Source: Candidatus Didemnitutus sp. (GTDB taxonomy: Bacteria > Verrucomicrobiota > Verrucomicrobiia > Opitutales > Opitutaceae). From it: 64,000 nt of DNA. Every line of letters begins with the position of its first letter. The first letter of the stretch is position 1. A program made the translations under genes and the position numbers. The notes under the pieces were generated by a model that saw nothing but the letters and a program-made list of their open reading frames with translations, made no database searches and was not told where the DNA came from. The DNA lies in the NCBI GenBank assembly GCA_017991595.1, contig JAGOQJ010000001.1:792410-856409 (forward strand). The letters run 5' to 3'. This document shows positions 17,704 through 27,584 of the stretch, piece after piece.

Positions 17704-19194
17704 GTGAAACCCGTCATTTTCAACAACACCGTCCTGCGCGACGGTCACCAATCCCTCGCGGCCACCCGGATGACGACGGCGCAAATGCTGCCCGCGGCAC
17801 CGATCCTCGACGAAATGGGCTTTGGCGGCCTCGAAACCTGGGGCGGCGCGACGATCGACTCGTGCCTCCGTTTCCTGGGAGAAAACCCGTTCGACCGCCT
17901 CCGCGCGCTGAAGAAAGCCGCGCCGAAGACCCCGCAGATCATGCTGCTGCGCGGCCAGAACATCGTGCAATACACGTCGTTCCCGGACGACGTCGTCGAG
18001 GCCTTCGTCCGCGCCGACGCGGCGGCCGGCCAGGACATCTTCCGCATCTTCGACGCGCTGAACGACACCCGCAACCTCATCACCGCCATCAAGACGGTGA
18101 AGGCCTGCAAGAAGCACGCGCGCGGCGAGATTTGCTACACCACGAGCCCCGTGCACACCGTCGCGGCCTTCGTGAAGATGGGCATCGAGCTCCGCGAGAT
18201 GGGCTGCGACAGCATCGGCATCAAGGACATGTCCGGCGTCATCGCCCCGCGGGTCGCCTATGAACTCGTGACGCAGTTGCGCCAGAAGGTCGGCCTCCCG
18301 ATCACGCTGCACACCCACGACACCGCCGGCCTAGGCGCCGCCGCCTACCTCGCCGCCATCGATGCGGGCGTCGATGCGGTCGAGACCTCCATCGTCCCCT
18401 TCGCCAACGGCACCTCGCAACCCGACACGCTGCGCATGGTCGCGCTGCTCGAAGGTCACTCGCGCCAGCCGAAGTTCGACCCGAAGAAGCTCCAGGAAAT
18501 GCGCGAGTATTTCACCGGCGTCTACAAGGAGCTCTCGAAGTTCACCTCGCCCGACAACGAGCGCGTCGACTCCGACACCCTCGTCTATCAGGTCCCCGGC
18601 GGCATGCTCTCGAACTTCCGCAACCAGCTCAAGGAGCAGGGCATGGCGGATAAGTTCGCCCAAGTGATGCTCGAGATCCCCGTCGTCCGCGAGGCGCTCG
18701 GCTGGATCCCGCTCGTCACGCCGACCTCCCAGATCGTCGGCACGCAGGCCATGCTCAACGTCAAGTTCGGCCGCTGGAAGACGATCGCGCCCGCTGCTGC
18801 CGACATCGCGCTGAACAAATACGGCCGCCCGCCGGGCAAGGTTTCCGCCGAGCTGCTCAAGCTCATCGCCGACCGCACCGGCCACAAGCCGGTCGAGGGC
18901 CGTCCGGCCGACCTGCTCGCCCCGCGCATGGACAAGCTCCGCGCCGAACTCGCCGAGAAGAACCTCCCGACGAACGACGAGGCCTGCGTCCTGCACGCGA
19001 TGTTCCCGCAGGAGTTCGCCAAGCTCCACGCGCCGAAGCCCGCCACGGCTGTCGCGCCCGCGGCCGCTCCGGCTGCCGCCGCCCCTTCAGTTGCCAGCCC
19101 CAAGCCCCAAAATAACGCGAACCGTCCGTCCCGTCGCTACTCCATCGTCATCGATGGCCAGCGTCACGAGGCGATGGTTGAGGACACGGTCTGA
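17704..19194 (+). CDS. pyruvate/oxaloacetate carboxyltransferase subunit (5S/OadA-like, no biotin domain)
   Basis: A 496-residue carboxyltransferase with a TIM barrel (NNTVLRDGHQSLAATRM; carbamylated-Lys region GIKDMSGVIAP; metal ligands in TLHTHDTAG) and the conserved C-terminal region of transcarboxylase 5S / oxaloacetate decarboxylase alpha. It moves a carboxyl group between oxaloacetate/pyruvate and biotin. Unlike OadA, the protein stops after an Ala/Pro linker and a stub (RYSIVIDGQRHEAMVEDTV) with no EAMKM biotinylation site; the carrier is the separate gene at 26736. GTG start with a strong RBS. It opens the ten-gene propionate cluster. Confidence 0.88.
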   Translation: MKPVIFNNTVLRDGHQSLAATRMTTAQMLPAAPILDEMGFGGLETWGGATIDSCLRFLGENPFDRLRALKKAAPKTPQIMLLRGQNIVQYTSFPDDVVEAFVRADAAAGQDIFRIFDALNDTRNLITAIKTVKACKKHARGEICYTTSPVHTVAAFVKMGIELREMGCDSIGIKDMSGVIAPRVAYELVTQLRQKVGLPITLHTHDTAGLGAAAYLAAIDAGVDAVETSIVPFANGTSQPDTLRMVALLEGHSRQPKFDPKKLQEMREYFTGVYKELSKFTSPDNERVDSDTLVYQVPGGMLSNFRNQLKEQGMADKFAQVMLEIPVVREALGWIPLVTPTSQIVGTQAMLNVKFGRWKTIAPAAADIALNKYGRPPGKVSAELLKLIADRTGHKPVEGRPADLLAPRMDKLRAELAEKNLPTNDEACVLHAMFPQEFAKLHAPKPATAVAPAAAPAAAAPSVASPKPQNNANRPSRRYSIVIDGQRHEAMVEDTV

Positions 19195-19200
19195 AAACCC

Positions 19201-21300
19201 ATGAACAGCACCTTGGATAAACGCCTGTTTGCCGAGTTCACCCCGGCAGACGACGGAGCTTGGCGCGCCGCGGCCGAAGAGTCGCTCGATGGCGCCCCGT
19301 TTGAGAAGAAACTGATCACCAAGACGCCCGAAGGCATCGATCTGCAGCCGCTTTACTCGCGGACCTCGACGCCTCCGCCTGCCTGGCAGGCTCGCCCGCC
19401 GGGCTTCGCGCCCTTCGTGCGCGGCAGCGCGCCCCTCGGCGCGCGCGAGCAGCCTTGGCTGATCTGCCAGCAACCCGCCGGCGCCTCCTTCGCGGAGTGC
19501 AACCGCACGTTGCTCGAAGATCTCCAACGCGGCCAGAACGCCGTCCTCCTCCGGCTCGATCCGGCCACCCGCCTCGGCGTCGCGCCGGTCGCGGCCGGCA
19601 CGGGTCTGCCGATCGGCTCCCTCGCGGACCTGCGCCAGGTGCTCGCCGATGTCGACTTGGCCGCCGTCCCCGTGATGGTGCCGGCCGGCCTCGCCGCTCT
19701 GCCCATCACCGCGATGTTCGCCGCGCTGCTGCGCGAGCGCGGGCTCGAACCCGCGGCGCTGCACGGCGCCGTGCTCGCCGATCCGTTGAGCGAGTGGGCC
19801 CGCCAAGGCCGCCTGCCCGACGGCATCGACGCGGGCGTCGCCCAGATGGCCGCGCTCGTCAACTGGACCAAATCCGCCGGCTCGCCGCTGCGCGTGATCG
19901 GCATCGACGCCAGCCTCTGGGGCGATTGCGGCGCCACCGCCGTGCAGGAACTGGCCTTCGGTCTCGCGACCGGCGTCGATTACCTGCGCCGCCTGGGCGC
20001 CCACGGTGTCACGGTCGACGACGCGGCTTCGCGCTGCGTCTTCAGCTGGTCGCTCGGTTCGCACTTCTTCATCGAGATCGCCAAGCTCCGCGCCGCGCGC
20101 CTGCTCTGGTCGCGCGCCGTAGCCGCCGCCGGCGGTGGCGAGGAAGCCCAGCGCCTCTTCAGCCACGGTCGTTGCACGATCTGGAACAAGACGCTGCTCG
20201 ACCCGCACAACAACCTCCTGCGCGACACGACCGAGGCCTTCGCCGGCGTCGTGGGCGGCTGCCAGAGCCTCGAGCTGGCGCTGTTCGACGTCGCGCGCGG
20301 CGCTCCGACCGAGCTCTCCCGCCGTCTCGCCCGCAACCTGCACATCATCCTCGCCGAGGAGTGCCAGCTCGGTCGCGTCGTCGATCCGGCCGGCGGTTCC
20401 TACTACGTCGAGACCATCACGCGGCAACTCGCGGAGAAGGCCTGGGCGCTGTTCCAGGACATCGAGTCGCGCGGCGGCATGGCTCGCGCCATCGCCGGCG
20501 GTTATCCGCAGTCGCTCGTCGAGAAGACCGCCGCCGAACGCATCGCGGCCGTCGAGTCGCGCCGCGACGGCATCATCGGCACGAACCTCCACCCGAACCT
20601 GCGTGAGACGCTGCCCGGTCCGGCCGAAGTCGGCCTGATCTCGCCGACGCGCCGTTCCGGTCCCGCTCCGGCCGCGCAACTGGCCAAGCTCGAAGGTGTC
20701 GCGCCCGCCCGAGCCGCCGCCCTCGTTCCCGCGCTCGGCGACGCTTTCGCCCACGGCGCCACGATCGACGAGGTCATGGCCCGCTTGCGCGTCAACGGCG
20801 ATTGCCCGACCGCCCGTGTCGCCGCGCCGCGCCGCCGTGCCGAGCCCTTCGAGGCCCTGCGTCGTCGCGCCGAGAGTCATCTCGCCAAGACCGGTTCCCG
20901 TCCGAAGGTCTTCCTCGCCACGATGGGCCCGCGCAAGCAACACGCCGCGCGCGCCGAGTTCTCCACAGGCTTCTTCGCCGCAGGCGGATTCGAAGTCGTG
21001 CCGAACAAGGGCTTCGAAACGCCCGAGGCCGCCGCCACCGCCGCGCTCGCCAGCGGAGCGCCGGTCGTCGTGCTCTGCTCGACCGACGACACCTACCCGG
21101 CCCTCGTGCCGCCGCTCGCCGGCGCGCTCAAGGCCGCCGGGGCGAAAGCGCCGTTCGTCGTCCTCGCGGGCCTGCCCGCCACGCCGGAGCTGCAACAGCA
21201 GTTCAAATCCGCCGGCGTCGACGAGTTCATCCACCTCCGCGCCAACTGCGCGAAGCTGCTCGCCGACATCCAGAACCGTCTCGGCCTGCCGAACCTGTAA
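19201..21300 (+). CDS. mutA: methylmalonyl-CoA mutase small subunit
   Basis: A 699-residue small (non-catalytic) subunit of the heterodimeric adenosylcobalamin mutase. The TIM-barrel domain carries WSLGSHFFIEIAKLRAARLLW and PAGGSYYVETIT. The C-terminal Rossmann region lacks the cobalamin-binding DxHxxG, reading MGPRKQHAARAEF instead, as expected for MutA. It pairs with MutB to interconvert succinyl-CoA and methylmalonyl-CoA. It starts 6 nt after the carboxyltransferase stop and ends 6 nt before mutB. Confidence 0.95.
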   Translation: MNSTLDKRLFAEFTPADDGAWRAAAEESLDGAPFEKKLITKTPEGIDLQPLYSRTSTPPPAWQARPPGFAPFVRGSAPLGAREQPWLICQQPAGASFAECNRTLLEDLQRGQNAVLLRLDPATRLGVAPVAAGTGLPIGSLADLRQVLADVDLAAVPVMVPAGLAALPITAMFAALLRERGLEPAALHGAVLADPLSEWARQGRLPDGIDAGVAQMAALVNWTKSAGSPLRVIGIDASLWGDCGATAVQELAFGLATGVDYLRRLGAHGVTVDDAASRCVFSWSLGSHFFIEIAKLRAARLLWSRAVAAAGGGEEAQRLFSHGRCTIWNKTLLDPHNNLLRDTTEAFAGVVGGCQSLELALFDVARGAPTELSRRLARNLHIILAEECQLGRVVDPAGGSYYVETITRQLAEKAWALFQDIESRGGMARAIAGGYPQSLVEKTAAERIAAVESRRDGIIGTNLHPNLRETLPGPAEVGLISPTRRSGPAPAAQLAKLEGVAPARAAALVPALGDAFAHGATIDEVMARLRVNGDCPTARVAAPRRRAEPFEALRRRAESHLAKTGSRPKVFLATMGPRKQHAARAEFSTGFFAAGGFEVVPNKGFETPEAAATAALASGAPVVVLCSTDDTYPALVPPLAGALKAAGAKAPFVVLAGLPATPELQQQFKSAGVDEFIHLRANCAKLLADIQNRLGLPNL

Positions 21301-21306
21301 CCCGCC

Positions 21307-23487
21307 ATGAAATTTCCCGATTTCACCTCAGTTCCCTTCGAGAGCGGCCCGACCGCCCCCGTGACTCCGGAGGCGTGGGCGCAGGCTGCGCGCGCGACTG
21401 CCGGCGGTCCCGACGCGCTCGGTGACTGGCAGACGATGGAGCAGATTCCGGTCAAGCCCGTCTACACGCCTGACGACCTCAAGAACGTCGAGCACCTCGG
21501 CTTCACCGCGGGCCTGCCGCCGTTCCTGCGCGGTCCCTACGCGACGATGTATGTGCAGAAGCCCTGGACGATCCGCCAATACGCGGGCTTCTCCACGGCG
21601 ACCGAGTCGAATGCGTTCTACAAGCGCAACCTCGCCGCCGGCCAGATGGGCCTCTCCGTGGCGTTCGACCTCGCGACCCACCGCGGCTACGACAGCGATC
21701 ACCCGCGCGTCGTCGGCGACGTCGGCAAGGCCGGCGTGGCGGTCGATAGCGTGCTCGACATGCAGGTGTTGTTCGGCGGCATCCCGCTCGACCGCATCTC
21801 CGTCTCGATGACGATGAACGGCGCCGTTCTTCCGGTGCTCGCGTTCTACATCGCCGCCGCGCAGGAGCAGGGCGTGAAGCCCGAGCAGCTTTCCGGCACG
21901 ATTCAGAATGATATCCTGAAGGAATACATGGTGCGGAACACCTACATCTATCCGCCCTCTCCTTCGATGCGCATCATCGCGGACATCTTCTCGTTCACCT
22001 CGCAGAAGATGCCGAAGTTCAACTCCATCTCGATCTCCGGCTACCACATGCAGGAAGCCGGCGCGACGGCCGACCTCGAACTCGCTTACACGCTCGCCGA
22101 CGGCCTCGAATATCTCCGCACCGGCGTGAAGGCCGGCATGGACATCGATGCGTTCGCGCCGCGCCTCTCGTTCTTCTGGGCGCAGGGCAAGAACCTGTTC
22201 ATGGAAGTCGCGAAGATGCGCGCCGGCCGCCTGCTCTGGGCGAAGATCGTCAAGCAGTTCAACCCGAAGAACCCGAAGTCGATGGCGCTCCGCACGCACT
22301 CGCAGACCTCGGGCTGGTCGCTGACCGAGCAGGATCCGTTCAACAACGTCGCACGCACGTGCGTCGAGGCGATGGCGGCCGTCATGGGCCACACCCAATC
22401 GCTGCACACCAACTCGCTCGACGAAGCCATCGCGCTGCCGACGGATTTCTCCGCCCGCATCGCGCGCAATACGCAGCTCGTGCTTCAGGCCGAGTCCGGC
22501 GTGTGCAACGTCGTCGATCCCTGGGGCGGCAGCTACTACGTCGAACGCCTCACGCACGAACTCGTGCAAAAGGCGTGGGCCCATATCGAGGAGGTCGAGA
22601 AACTCGGCGGCATGGCCAAGGCCATCGAAACCGGTTTGCCGAAACTCCGCATCGAGGAAGCCGCCGCGCGCCGCCAGGCGATGATTGATTCCGGTGCGGA
22701 AACCATCGTCGGCGTGAACAAATACCGCCTCGAGAAGGAGGCGCCGATGGACATCCTCGAGGTCGACAACACCGCCGTCCGCGAGGCCCAGATCAAGCAG
22801 CTCCAACACCTCAAGGCCACGCGCGACAACGCCGCGGTCCAACGCTGCCTTGCCGCGCTCACCGAGGCCGCGAAGAGTGGCACCGGCAACCTGCTCGAGC
22901 TCTCCGTCGAGGCCGCCAAGGCCCGCGCCACGCTCGGCGAAATCTCCGACGCGCTCGAAGTCGTCTATGGCCGCTATCAAGCGCAGATTCGCTCGATCTC
23001 AGGCGTTTACCAGAAGACCTTCAGCCAGCAGGGCGACGTCCAGAAGGTCCGCTCGATGGCCGATGCCTTTGCCGAACGCGAAGGCCGCCGCCCGCGCATC
23101 CTGATCGCAAAACTGGGTCAGGACGGACACGACCGCGGAGCGAAGGTCGTTGCCACCGCGATGGCTGACATGGGCTTCGACGTGGACATCGGGCCGCTCT
23201 TCCAGACGCCCGAGGAGGCCGCGCGCGACGCCGTGGAGAACGACGTGCACATCGTCGCGATGAGCTCGCTCGCCGCCGGTCACAAGACGCTGCTCCCGCA
23301 GCTCGTGGCCGCGCTGAAATCGCACGGTCGCGACGACATCCTCGTCGTCGCCGGTGGTGTGATTCCGGCGCAGGACTACGATTACCTGTATCAACGCGGT
23401 GCCGCCGCCATCTTCGGGCCCGGCACTCCCATCCCGCGCTCCGCCGGCATCCTGCTCGAAAAGCTGGGGGCCGCGAGCGTCGCTTGA
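21307..23487 (+). CDS. mutB: methylmalonyl-CoA mutase large subunit
   Basis: A 726-residue catalytic subunit. It has the barrel motifs [19 protein letters not shown] and [12 protein letters not shown]. The C-terminal B12 domain begins [10 protein letters not shown], with lower cobalt ligand His608 within DxHxxG, followed by [11 protein letters not shown] and [11 protein letters not shown]. It isomerises (R)-methylmalonyl-CoA and succinyl-CoA using adenosylcobalamin. Length and motif spacing match the Propionibacterium enzyme (His610). Next come meaB and the epimerase, the usual partners. Confidence 0.97.
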   Translation: MKFPDFTSVPFESGPTAPVTPEAWAQAARATAGGPDALGDWQTMEQIPVKPVYTPDDLKNVEHLGFTAGLPPFLRGPYATMYVQKPWTIRQYAGFSTATESNAFYKRNLAAGQMGLSVAFDLATHRGYDSDHPRVVGDVGKAGVAVDSVLDMQVLFGGIPLDRISVSMTMNGAVLPVLAFYIAAAQEQGVKPEQLSGTIQNDILKEYMVRNTYIYPPSPSMRIIADIFSFTSQKMPKFNSISISGYHMQEAGATADLELAYTLADGLEYLRTGVKAGMDIDAFAPRLSFFWAQGKNLFMEVAKMRAGRLLWAKIVKQFNPKNPKSMALRTHSQTSGWSLTEQDPFNNVARTCVEAMAAVMGHTQSLHTNSLDEAIALPTDFSARIARNTQLVLQAESGVCNVVDPWGGSYYVERLTHELVQKAWAHIEEVEKLGGMAKAIETGLPKLRIEEAAARRQAMIDSGAETIVGVNKYRLEKEAPMDILEVDNTAVREAQIKQLQHLKATRDNAAVQRCLAALTEAAKSGTGNLLELSVEAAKARATLGEISDALEVVYGRYQAQIRSISGVYQKTFSQQGDVQKVRSMADAFAEREGRRPRILIAKLGQDGHDRGAKVVATAMADMGFDVDIGPLFQTPEEAARDAVENDVHIVAMSSLAAGHKTLLPQLVAALKSHGRDDILVVAGGVIPAQDYDYLYQRGAAAIFGPGTPIPRSAGILLEKLGAASVA

Positions 23488-23520
23488 GGGCGCGCCCTGC
23501 GCCCCGCCCGAGGTGCTGAG

Positions 23521-24633
23521 ATGACGTCGCCGTCCTCACGCCCCGATTGGGTCCCGCCCGAAGCCGGAGCGGAGTTCGCCACGCGTGTCGTGGCGGGCAC
23601 GCCGGCCCGGGCGGTCCCCGGCGCGCAGAAAAAGCGTCGCGCGCCGGATGACGTGCCGGCGCTGGCCGCCGCGATCCGCACGGGCGACCGCGGCGCACTG
23701 GCGCGCGGCATCACGCTCATCGAGAGCCGTGCCGCGACTCATCGCGCCGCCGCGGACGAACTGCTCCGCGCGCTCTCGCCGCACAGCGGCGGTGCCGTGC
23801 GCGTCGGCATCACCGGTCCGCCGGGCGCGGGCAAGAGCACGTTCATCGACGCGTTCGGCACGCTGCTTTGCACGGCCGGGAAAAAGGTCGCGGTGCTCTC
23901 GGTCGACCCGAGCAGCCCGATCACGCACGGCAGCATCTTGGGCGACAAGGCGCGCATGGAGAAACTCTCGCGCCAGCCCAACGCCTTCATCCGGCCTTCG
24001 CCCAGCGGCTGCGAACTCGGCGGCGTGGCGCGCCGCACGCGCGAGACGATCGTGCTCTGCGAGGCGGCGGGCTTCGACGTCGTGCTCGTCGAGACGGTCG
24101 GTGTCGGCCAGAGCGAGGTGCTCGTGCGGGGCATGGTGGACTGTTTCCTCGTGCTGTTGCTTGCCGGGGCGGGCGACGAATTGCAGGGCATCAAGAAGGG
24201 CATCATCGAACTCGCCGACGTGCTCGCGGTGAACAAGGCCGACGGCGACAACCGCACGCGCGCGGAGGCCGCGCAGCGCGAGTTCGCGCGCGCCCTGCAT
24301 TATCTCGCCGCGCCCGAGGGTGCCTGGCAGCCGCCGGTGCTGGCGTGCTCCGCTTACACCAACGAAGGCGTGCCCGAGGTCTGGGCCGCGGTGGAGCGTT
24401 TCGTTGCTTACGCGCGCGGGCAGGGGAGCTTCGAACTGCGCCGCCGCGAGCAGGCGCTCGCGTGGCTCGAAGCGCTCGTTGACGAAGGCCTGCGCGAGGC
24501 CTTCGCAGCGCAACCCGCGGCCGCCCGCCTGCGCCGCGAGCTCGCCCAGCAAGTCGCGAGCGGGCAACTGCCCGCGCCCACCGCCGCCCGTCAGCTGCTC
24601 GCCGCAGCTGGCATGACACAGCCGCCGACCTGA
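23521..24633 (+). CDS. meaB: methylmalonyl-CoA mutase-associated GTPase MeaB
   Basis: A 370-residue G3E-family GTPase with Walker A GPPGAGKST (99-107), LSVDPSSPITHGSILGDK, switch region ETVGVGQSE and the base-recognition motif NKAD. MeaB gates cofactor loading and protects the mutase from inactivation. The first ~45 residues are a low-complexity, Pro/Ala/Arg-rich extension. It follows mutB by 33 nt, with a GAGGTG ribosome-binding site before ATG 23521. Confidence 0.94.
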   Translation: MTSPSSRPDWVPPEAGAEFATRVVAGTPARAVPGAQKKRRAPDDVPALAAAIRTGDRGALARGITLIESRAATHRAAADELLRALSPHSGGAVRVGITGPPGAGKSTFIDAFGTLLCTAGKKVAVLSVDPSSPITHGSILGDKARMEKLSRQPNAFIRPSPSGCELGGVARRTRETIVLCEAAGFDVVLVETVGVGQSEVLVRGMVDCFLVLLLAGAGDELQGIKKGIIELADVLAVNKADGDNRTRAEAAQREFARALHYLAAPEGAWQPPVLACSAYTNEGVPEVWAAVERFVAYARGQGSFELRRREQALAWLEALVDEGLREAFAAQPAAARLRRELAQQVASGQLPAPTAARQLLAAAGMTQPPT

Positions 24634-24713
24634 AAGCGCACGCACACGGCAAGAAACGCGCAGCCCCTTCCTTACACCCGACCTAGAATCAATCCGTCCG
24701 AAACCTTTTTGCC

Positions 24714-25136
24714 ATGATCACAGCCATCGACCACCTCGGCATCGCCGTCAAATCGCTCGACGAAGCGGTGCCGCTCTATGAAAACGCGTTGGGACTCAAG
24801 TGCCTCGGCCGCGAGGAAGTCGCTTCGCAAAAAGTGCGCACGGCGTTCTTCGACGCCGGCGGCGTGCATCTGGAGCTGTTGGAGCCGACTTCGCCGGAAA
24901 GCCCGATCGCGAAGTTTCTCACCGACCGTGGCGAGGGCATCCACCACATCGCGTTCCGCTCGGACAACATCGAGGGCCAGCTCAAGCAGGCCGCCGATGC
25001 CGGCGTGCGCCTGATCCACGAGAAGCCGTTCGATGGCGCCGCGGGCAAGCTCGTCGCCTTCCTGCACCCGAAATCAACGCGCGGAGTTCTCACCGAATTC
25101 TGCATGCCGAAACCCGGCGCCACCGCTGCTCACTGA
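24714..25136 (+). CDS. mce: methylmalonyl-CoA epimerase
   Basis: A 140-residue vicinal-oxygen-chelate protein that interconverts the (S) and (R) epimers of methylmalonyl-CoA, linking the carboxyltransferase product to the mutase. Two beta-alpha-beta modules carry the metal ligands: DHLGIAVKSLDEA (His7), VHLELLEP, GIHHIAFRSDN and GVLTEFC. The preceding 80-nt gap contains a TAGAAT hexamer at 24684 that could be a -10 box, so the second half of the cluster may have its own promoter. Confidence 0.95.
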   Translation: MITAIDHLGIAVKSLDEAVPLYENALGLKCLGREEVASQKVRTAFFDAGGVHLELLEPTSPESPIAKFLTDRGEGIHHIAFRSDNIEGQLKQAADAGVRLIHEKPFDGAAGKLVAFLHPKSTRGVLTEFCMPKPGATAAH

Positions 25137-25146
25137 GGAACTTTCC

Positions 25147-26700
25147 ATGGCTATCGCACCCGAACATCTCGAAAAACTCGCCAACAAGCGTCGCATTGCC
25201 CTCGCTGCCGGCGGCGAAGACAAACTCGCCGCGCGCCGCGCCAAGGGCGTCATGAGCGCTCGCGAGCGTCTCGTCACGCTCTTCGACCCCAACACCTTCA
25301 TGGAGTGGGGCATGATGGCAGATCACGACTGCCACGGCTTCGGCCTTGAGGACAAGTCGTTTCCCGGCGACGGCGTCGTCACCGGCGTCGGCTACGTCGG
25401 CGGCCGCCCGGTCGCGGCGTTCAGCCAGGACTTCACGGTCTGCGGCGGTTCGCTCGGTCGCATTCACTCGAAGAAGATTTGCGACCTCATGGACTACGCC
25501 ATGAAGGCCGGCATCCCGATCCTCGGCATCAACGACTCGGGCGGCGCGCGCATCCAGGAAGGCGACGACTCGCTCTCCGGCTACGGCCAGGTCTTCTTCC
25601 GTAACGTCCAGGCCTCCGGCCTCGTGCCGCAGATCTCGATCATCGCCGGTCCCTGCGCCGGCGGCGCGGCCTACAGCCCGGCGCTCACCGACTTCGTCAT
25701 CATGACGAAGACCAACGCCCAGATGTTCATCTGCGGCCCCGACGTCATCAAGGCCGCCACGGGCGCCACCGTCACGATGGACGAGGTCGGCTCCGCTGCG
25801 GTGCACGCCACGGTGAACGGCAACATCCACTTCGTCGCCGACAGCGATTCCCATGCGCTCGAGCTGGCGCGCAAGCTCCTCTCGTTCCTCCCGACGAACA
25901 ACGCCGGTGACCCGATGCACCGCGCCGTGCCGACGCTCGACCTTTCGCCGGACCCGGTGCTCAACGACCTCGTCCCGGCCGACCCGAAGGCTCCGCTCGA
26001 CGTGCTCGGCGTCATCCGCCGCATCGTCGACGGCGCGGATTTCTTCGAGGTGCAGAAGGACTGGGCCAAGAACATCGTCGTCGGCTTCGGCCGCATCCAG
26101 GGCATCGTGTGCGGCATCGTCGCCAACCAGCCCGCGGTCAAGGCCGGCACGCTCGACATCGATTCCTCCGACAAGGCCGCGCGGTTCATCCGCACGTGCA
26201 ACGTCTACTCGATTCCGATCGTCACGCTGGTCGACGTCCCCGGCTTCATGCCCGGCCTCGCTCAGGAGCGCGGCGGCATCATCCGCCACGGCGCGAAGAT
26301 GCTCTTCGCCTACGCTGCGGCCACTGTGCCGAAGCTCACGCTCATCATGCGCAAGGCCTACGGCGGCGCGTATCTCGCGATGTGCAGCGCCGACATGGGC
26401 GCCGACGTCGTATACGCTTGGCCGACCGCCGAGATCGCCGTCATGGGCGCCGAGGGCGCGGTGAAGGTGCTCTTCAAGCGCGAGATCGCCGCCGCGGAGG
26501 ACCCGAAGAAAAAGGAAGCCGAGCTCTCCGCGGAATACCGCGACAAGTTCGCCTCGCCTTTCGAGGCCGCCCGCAAGGGCTTCATCACCGACGTCATCGA
26601 GCCCGCGCAGACCCGCGCCACGCTCGCCATGGCGCTCCGCAACACGCTCACGAAGCGCGAGACCCGTCCGCCGAAGAAGCACGGCAACATCCCGCTCTGA
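25147..26700 (+). CDS. mmdA: methylmalonyl-CoA carboxyltransferase 12S / decarboxylase alpha subunit
   Basis: A 517-residue acyl-CoA carboxyltransferase with two crotonase-like halves. The N-half has GINDSGGARIQEGDDS and IAGPCAGGAAYSPALTDF; the C-half has VDVPGFMPGLAQE, MRKAYGGAYLAM and AVMGAEGAVKVLF. It transfers carboxyl between methylmalonyl-CoA (or propionyl-CoA) and biotin. The family covers transcarboxylase 12S, propionyl-CoA carboxylase beta and Na+-pump MmdA; neighbouring biotin-carrier, gamma and beta-pump genes favour a decarboxylase or transcarboxylase role. ATG 25147 has GAGGA upstream, partly overlapping the epimerase stop region. Confidence 0.93.
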   Translation: MAIAPEHLEKLANKRRIALAAGGEDKLAARRAKGVMSARERLVTLFDPNTFMEWGMMADHDCHGFGLEDKSFPGDGVVTGVGYVGGRPVAAFSQDFTVCGGSLGRIHSKKICDLMDYAMKAGIPILGINDSGGARIQEGDDSLSGYGQVFFRNVQASGLVPQISIIAGPCAGGAAYSPALTDFVIMTKTNAQMFICGPDVIKAATGATVTMDEVGSAAVHATVNGNIHFVADSDSHALELARKLLSFLPTNNAGDPMHRAVPTLDLSPDPVLNDLVPADPKAPLDVLGVIRRIVDGADFFEVQKDWAKNIVVGFGRIQGIVCGIVANQPAVKAGTLDIDSSDKAARFIRTCNVYSIPIVTLVDVPGFMPGLAQERGGIIRHGAKMLFAYAAATVPKLTLIMRKAYGGAYLAMCSADMGADVVYAWPTAEIAVMGAEGAVKVLFKREIAAAEDPKKKEAELSAEYRDKFASPFEAARKGFITDVIEPAQTRATLAMALRNTLTKRETRPPKKHGNIPL

Positions 26701-26735
26701 GCTCCTGCAACCACACCCGCTAAAAATCCATTCCG

Positions 26736-27140
26736 ATGTCCGCCATTAAAAAACTTCGTGTCACCGTGGACGGCAAGGCCTTCGAGGTCGCCGTCGAAAT
26801 CCTGGACGAGCCTGCTCTGGGCGTGGCCGCCGCGCCTGCGGCGGTCGCCAGCGCGCCGGTCGTCTCCGCTCCGATCAGCGCGCCCGTTGCGGCGCCCGCG
26901 CCCAAGCCCGCCGCGCCTGCGGCTGGCGGCGGCGCCGTGCCGAGCCCGCTCGCGGGCAAGGTCGTGTCGATCGACGTCAAACCCGGCCAAGCCGTCGCCG
27001 AAGGCGCCCAGCTGCTCACGCTCGAGGCGATGAAGATGAACACCTTCGTCTACGCGCCCAAGGCCGGCACCGTTGCCACCGTGCACGTCAATCCCGGCGA
27101 CGGGGTCGAGGAAGGCGCGGCCCTCGTCACCCTCAGCTGA
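26736..27140 (+). CDS. biotin carboxyl carrier protein
   Basis: A 134-residue biotinyl protein. A short N-terminal region (KKLRVTVDGKAFEVAVEI) resembles the stub at the end of the 17704 carboxyltransferase. A flexible Ala/Pro-rich linker (about 28-66) leads to a biotinyl domain whose acceptor is Lys100 in LEAMKMNTF. It is probably the shared swinging arm for the 5S-like and 12S-like carboxyltransferases and the beta-subunit pump. The 35-nt gap after mmdA and 8-nt gap before the gamma gene fit one transcript. Confidence 0.94.
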   Translation: MSAIKKLRVTVDGKAFEVAVEILDEPALGVAAAPAAVASAPVVSAPISAPVAAPAPKPAAPAAGGGAVPSPLAGKVVSIDVKPGQAVAEGAQLLTLEAMKMNTFVYAPKAGTVATVHVNPGDGVEEGAALVTLS

Positions 27141-27148
27141 TTCCTCCC

Positions 27149-27574
27149 ATGCCAACCTTGGTTTCATTGCCGGTGGCCGCCGCGCTTGCGGAAAAGCCCT
27201 CGGTGCTCGAAACACTCGGCTACCAGCTGAACGGCATGATCGTCGTTTTCCTGGCGCTGGCGAGCATCTGGCTGTTCCTCGAGATCGTCGGCCGGTTCTT
27301 CAAACGCAGCGCGGCGGCGCAATCCGCCGCGGCGGTGGCGGCTCCGGCTGCTCCTGTTGCGGCGACTGCGCCGGTTCCGGCGGCTCCGGCACCCAGCCGG
27401 GCTCCCGCCGTGCCGGCCGGTCTCGCACCGGAACTGCTCGCGGCCATCACCGTCGCCGTGCACGTGACGCTCGGCGACCGGGCGCGCGTGCAGGCGATTG
27501 TGCCTGTGCCGCTCACGCAGGCGTGGGCACACGACGGCCGCCGTCAGATCTTCGCCTCCCACCAACCCCGTTAG
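27149..27574 (+). CDS. OadG/MmdD-type gamma subunit of Na+-pumping decarboxylase
   Basis: A 141-residue small membrane subunit. One transmembrane segment (about 28-50, GMIVVFLALASIWLFLEIVG) is followed by an Ala/Pro-rich linker and a short C-terminal region (PELLAAITVAVHVTLGD). This is the layout of OadG/MmdD proteins, which anchor the soluble carboxyltransferase to the beta pump. Sequence identity in this family is always low; assignment rests on layout and position between the biotin carrier and beta subunit. Confidence 0.85.
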   Translation: MPTLVSLPVAAALAEKPSVLETLGYQLNGMIVVFLALASIWLFLEIVGRFFKRSAAAQSAAAVAAPAAPVAATAPVPAAPAPSRAPAVPAGLAPELLAAITVAVHVTLGDRARVQAIVPVPLTQAWAHDGRRQIFASHQPR

Positions 27575-27584
27575 TCGTCCTCCC

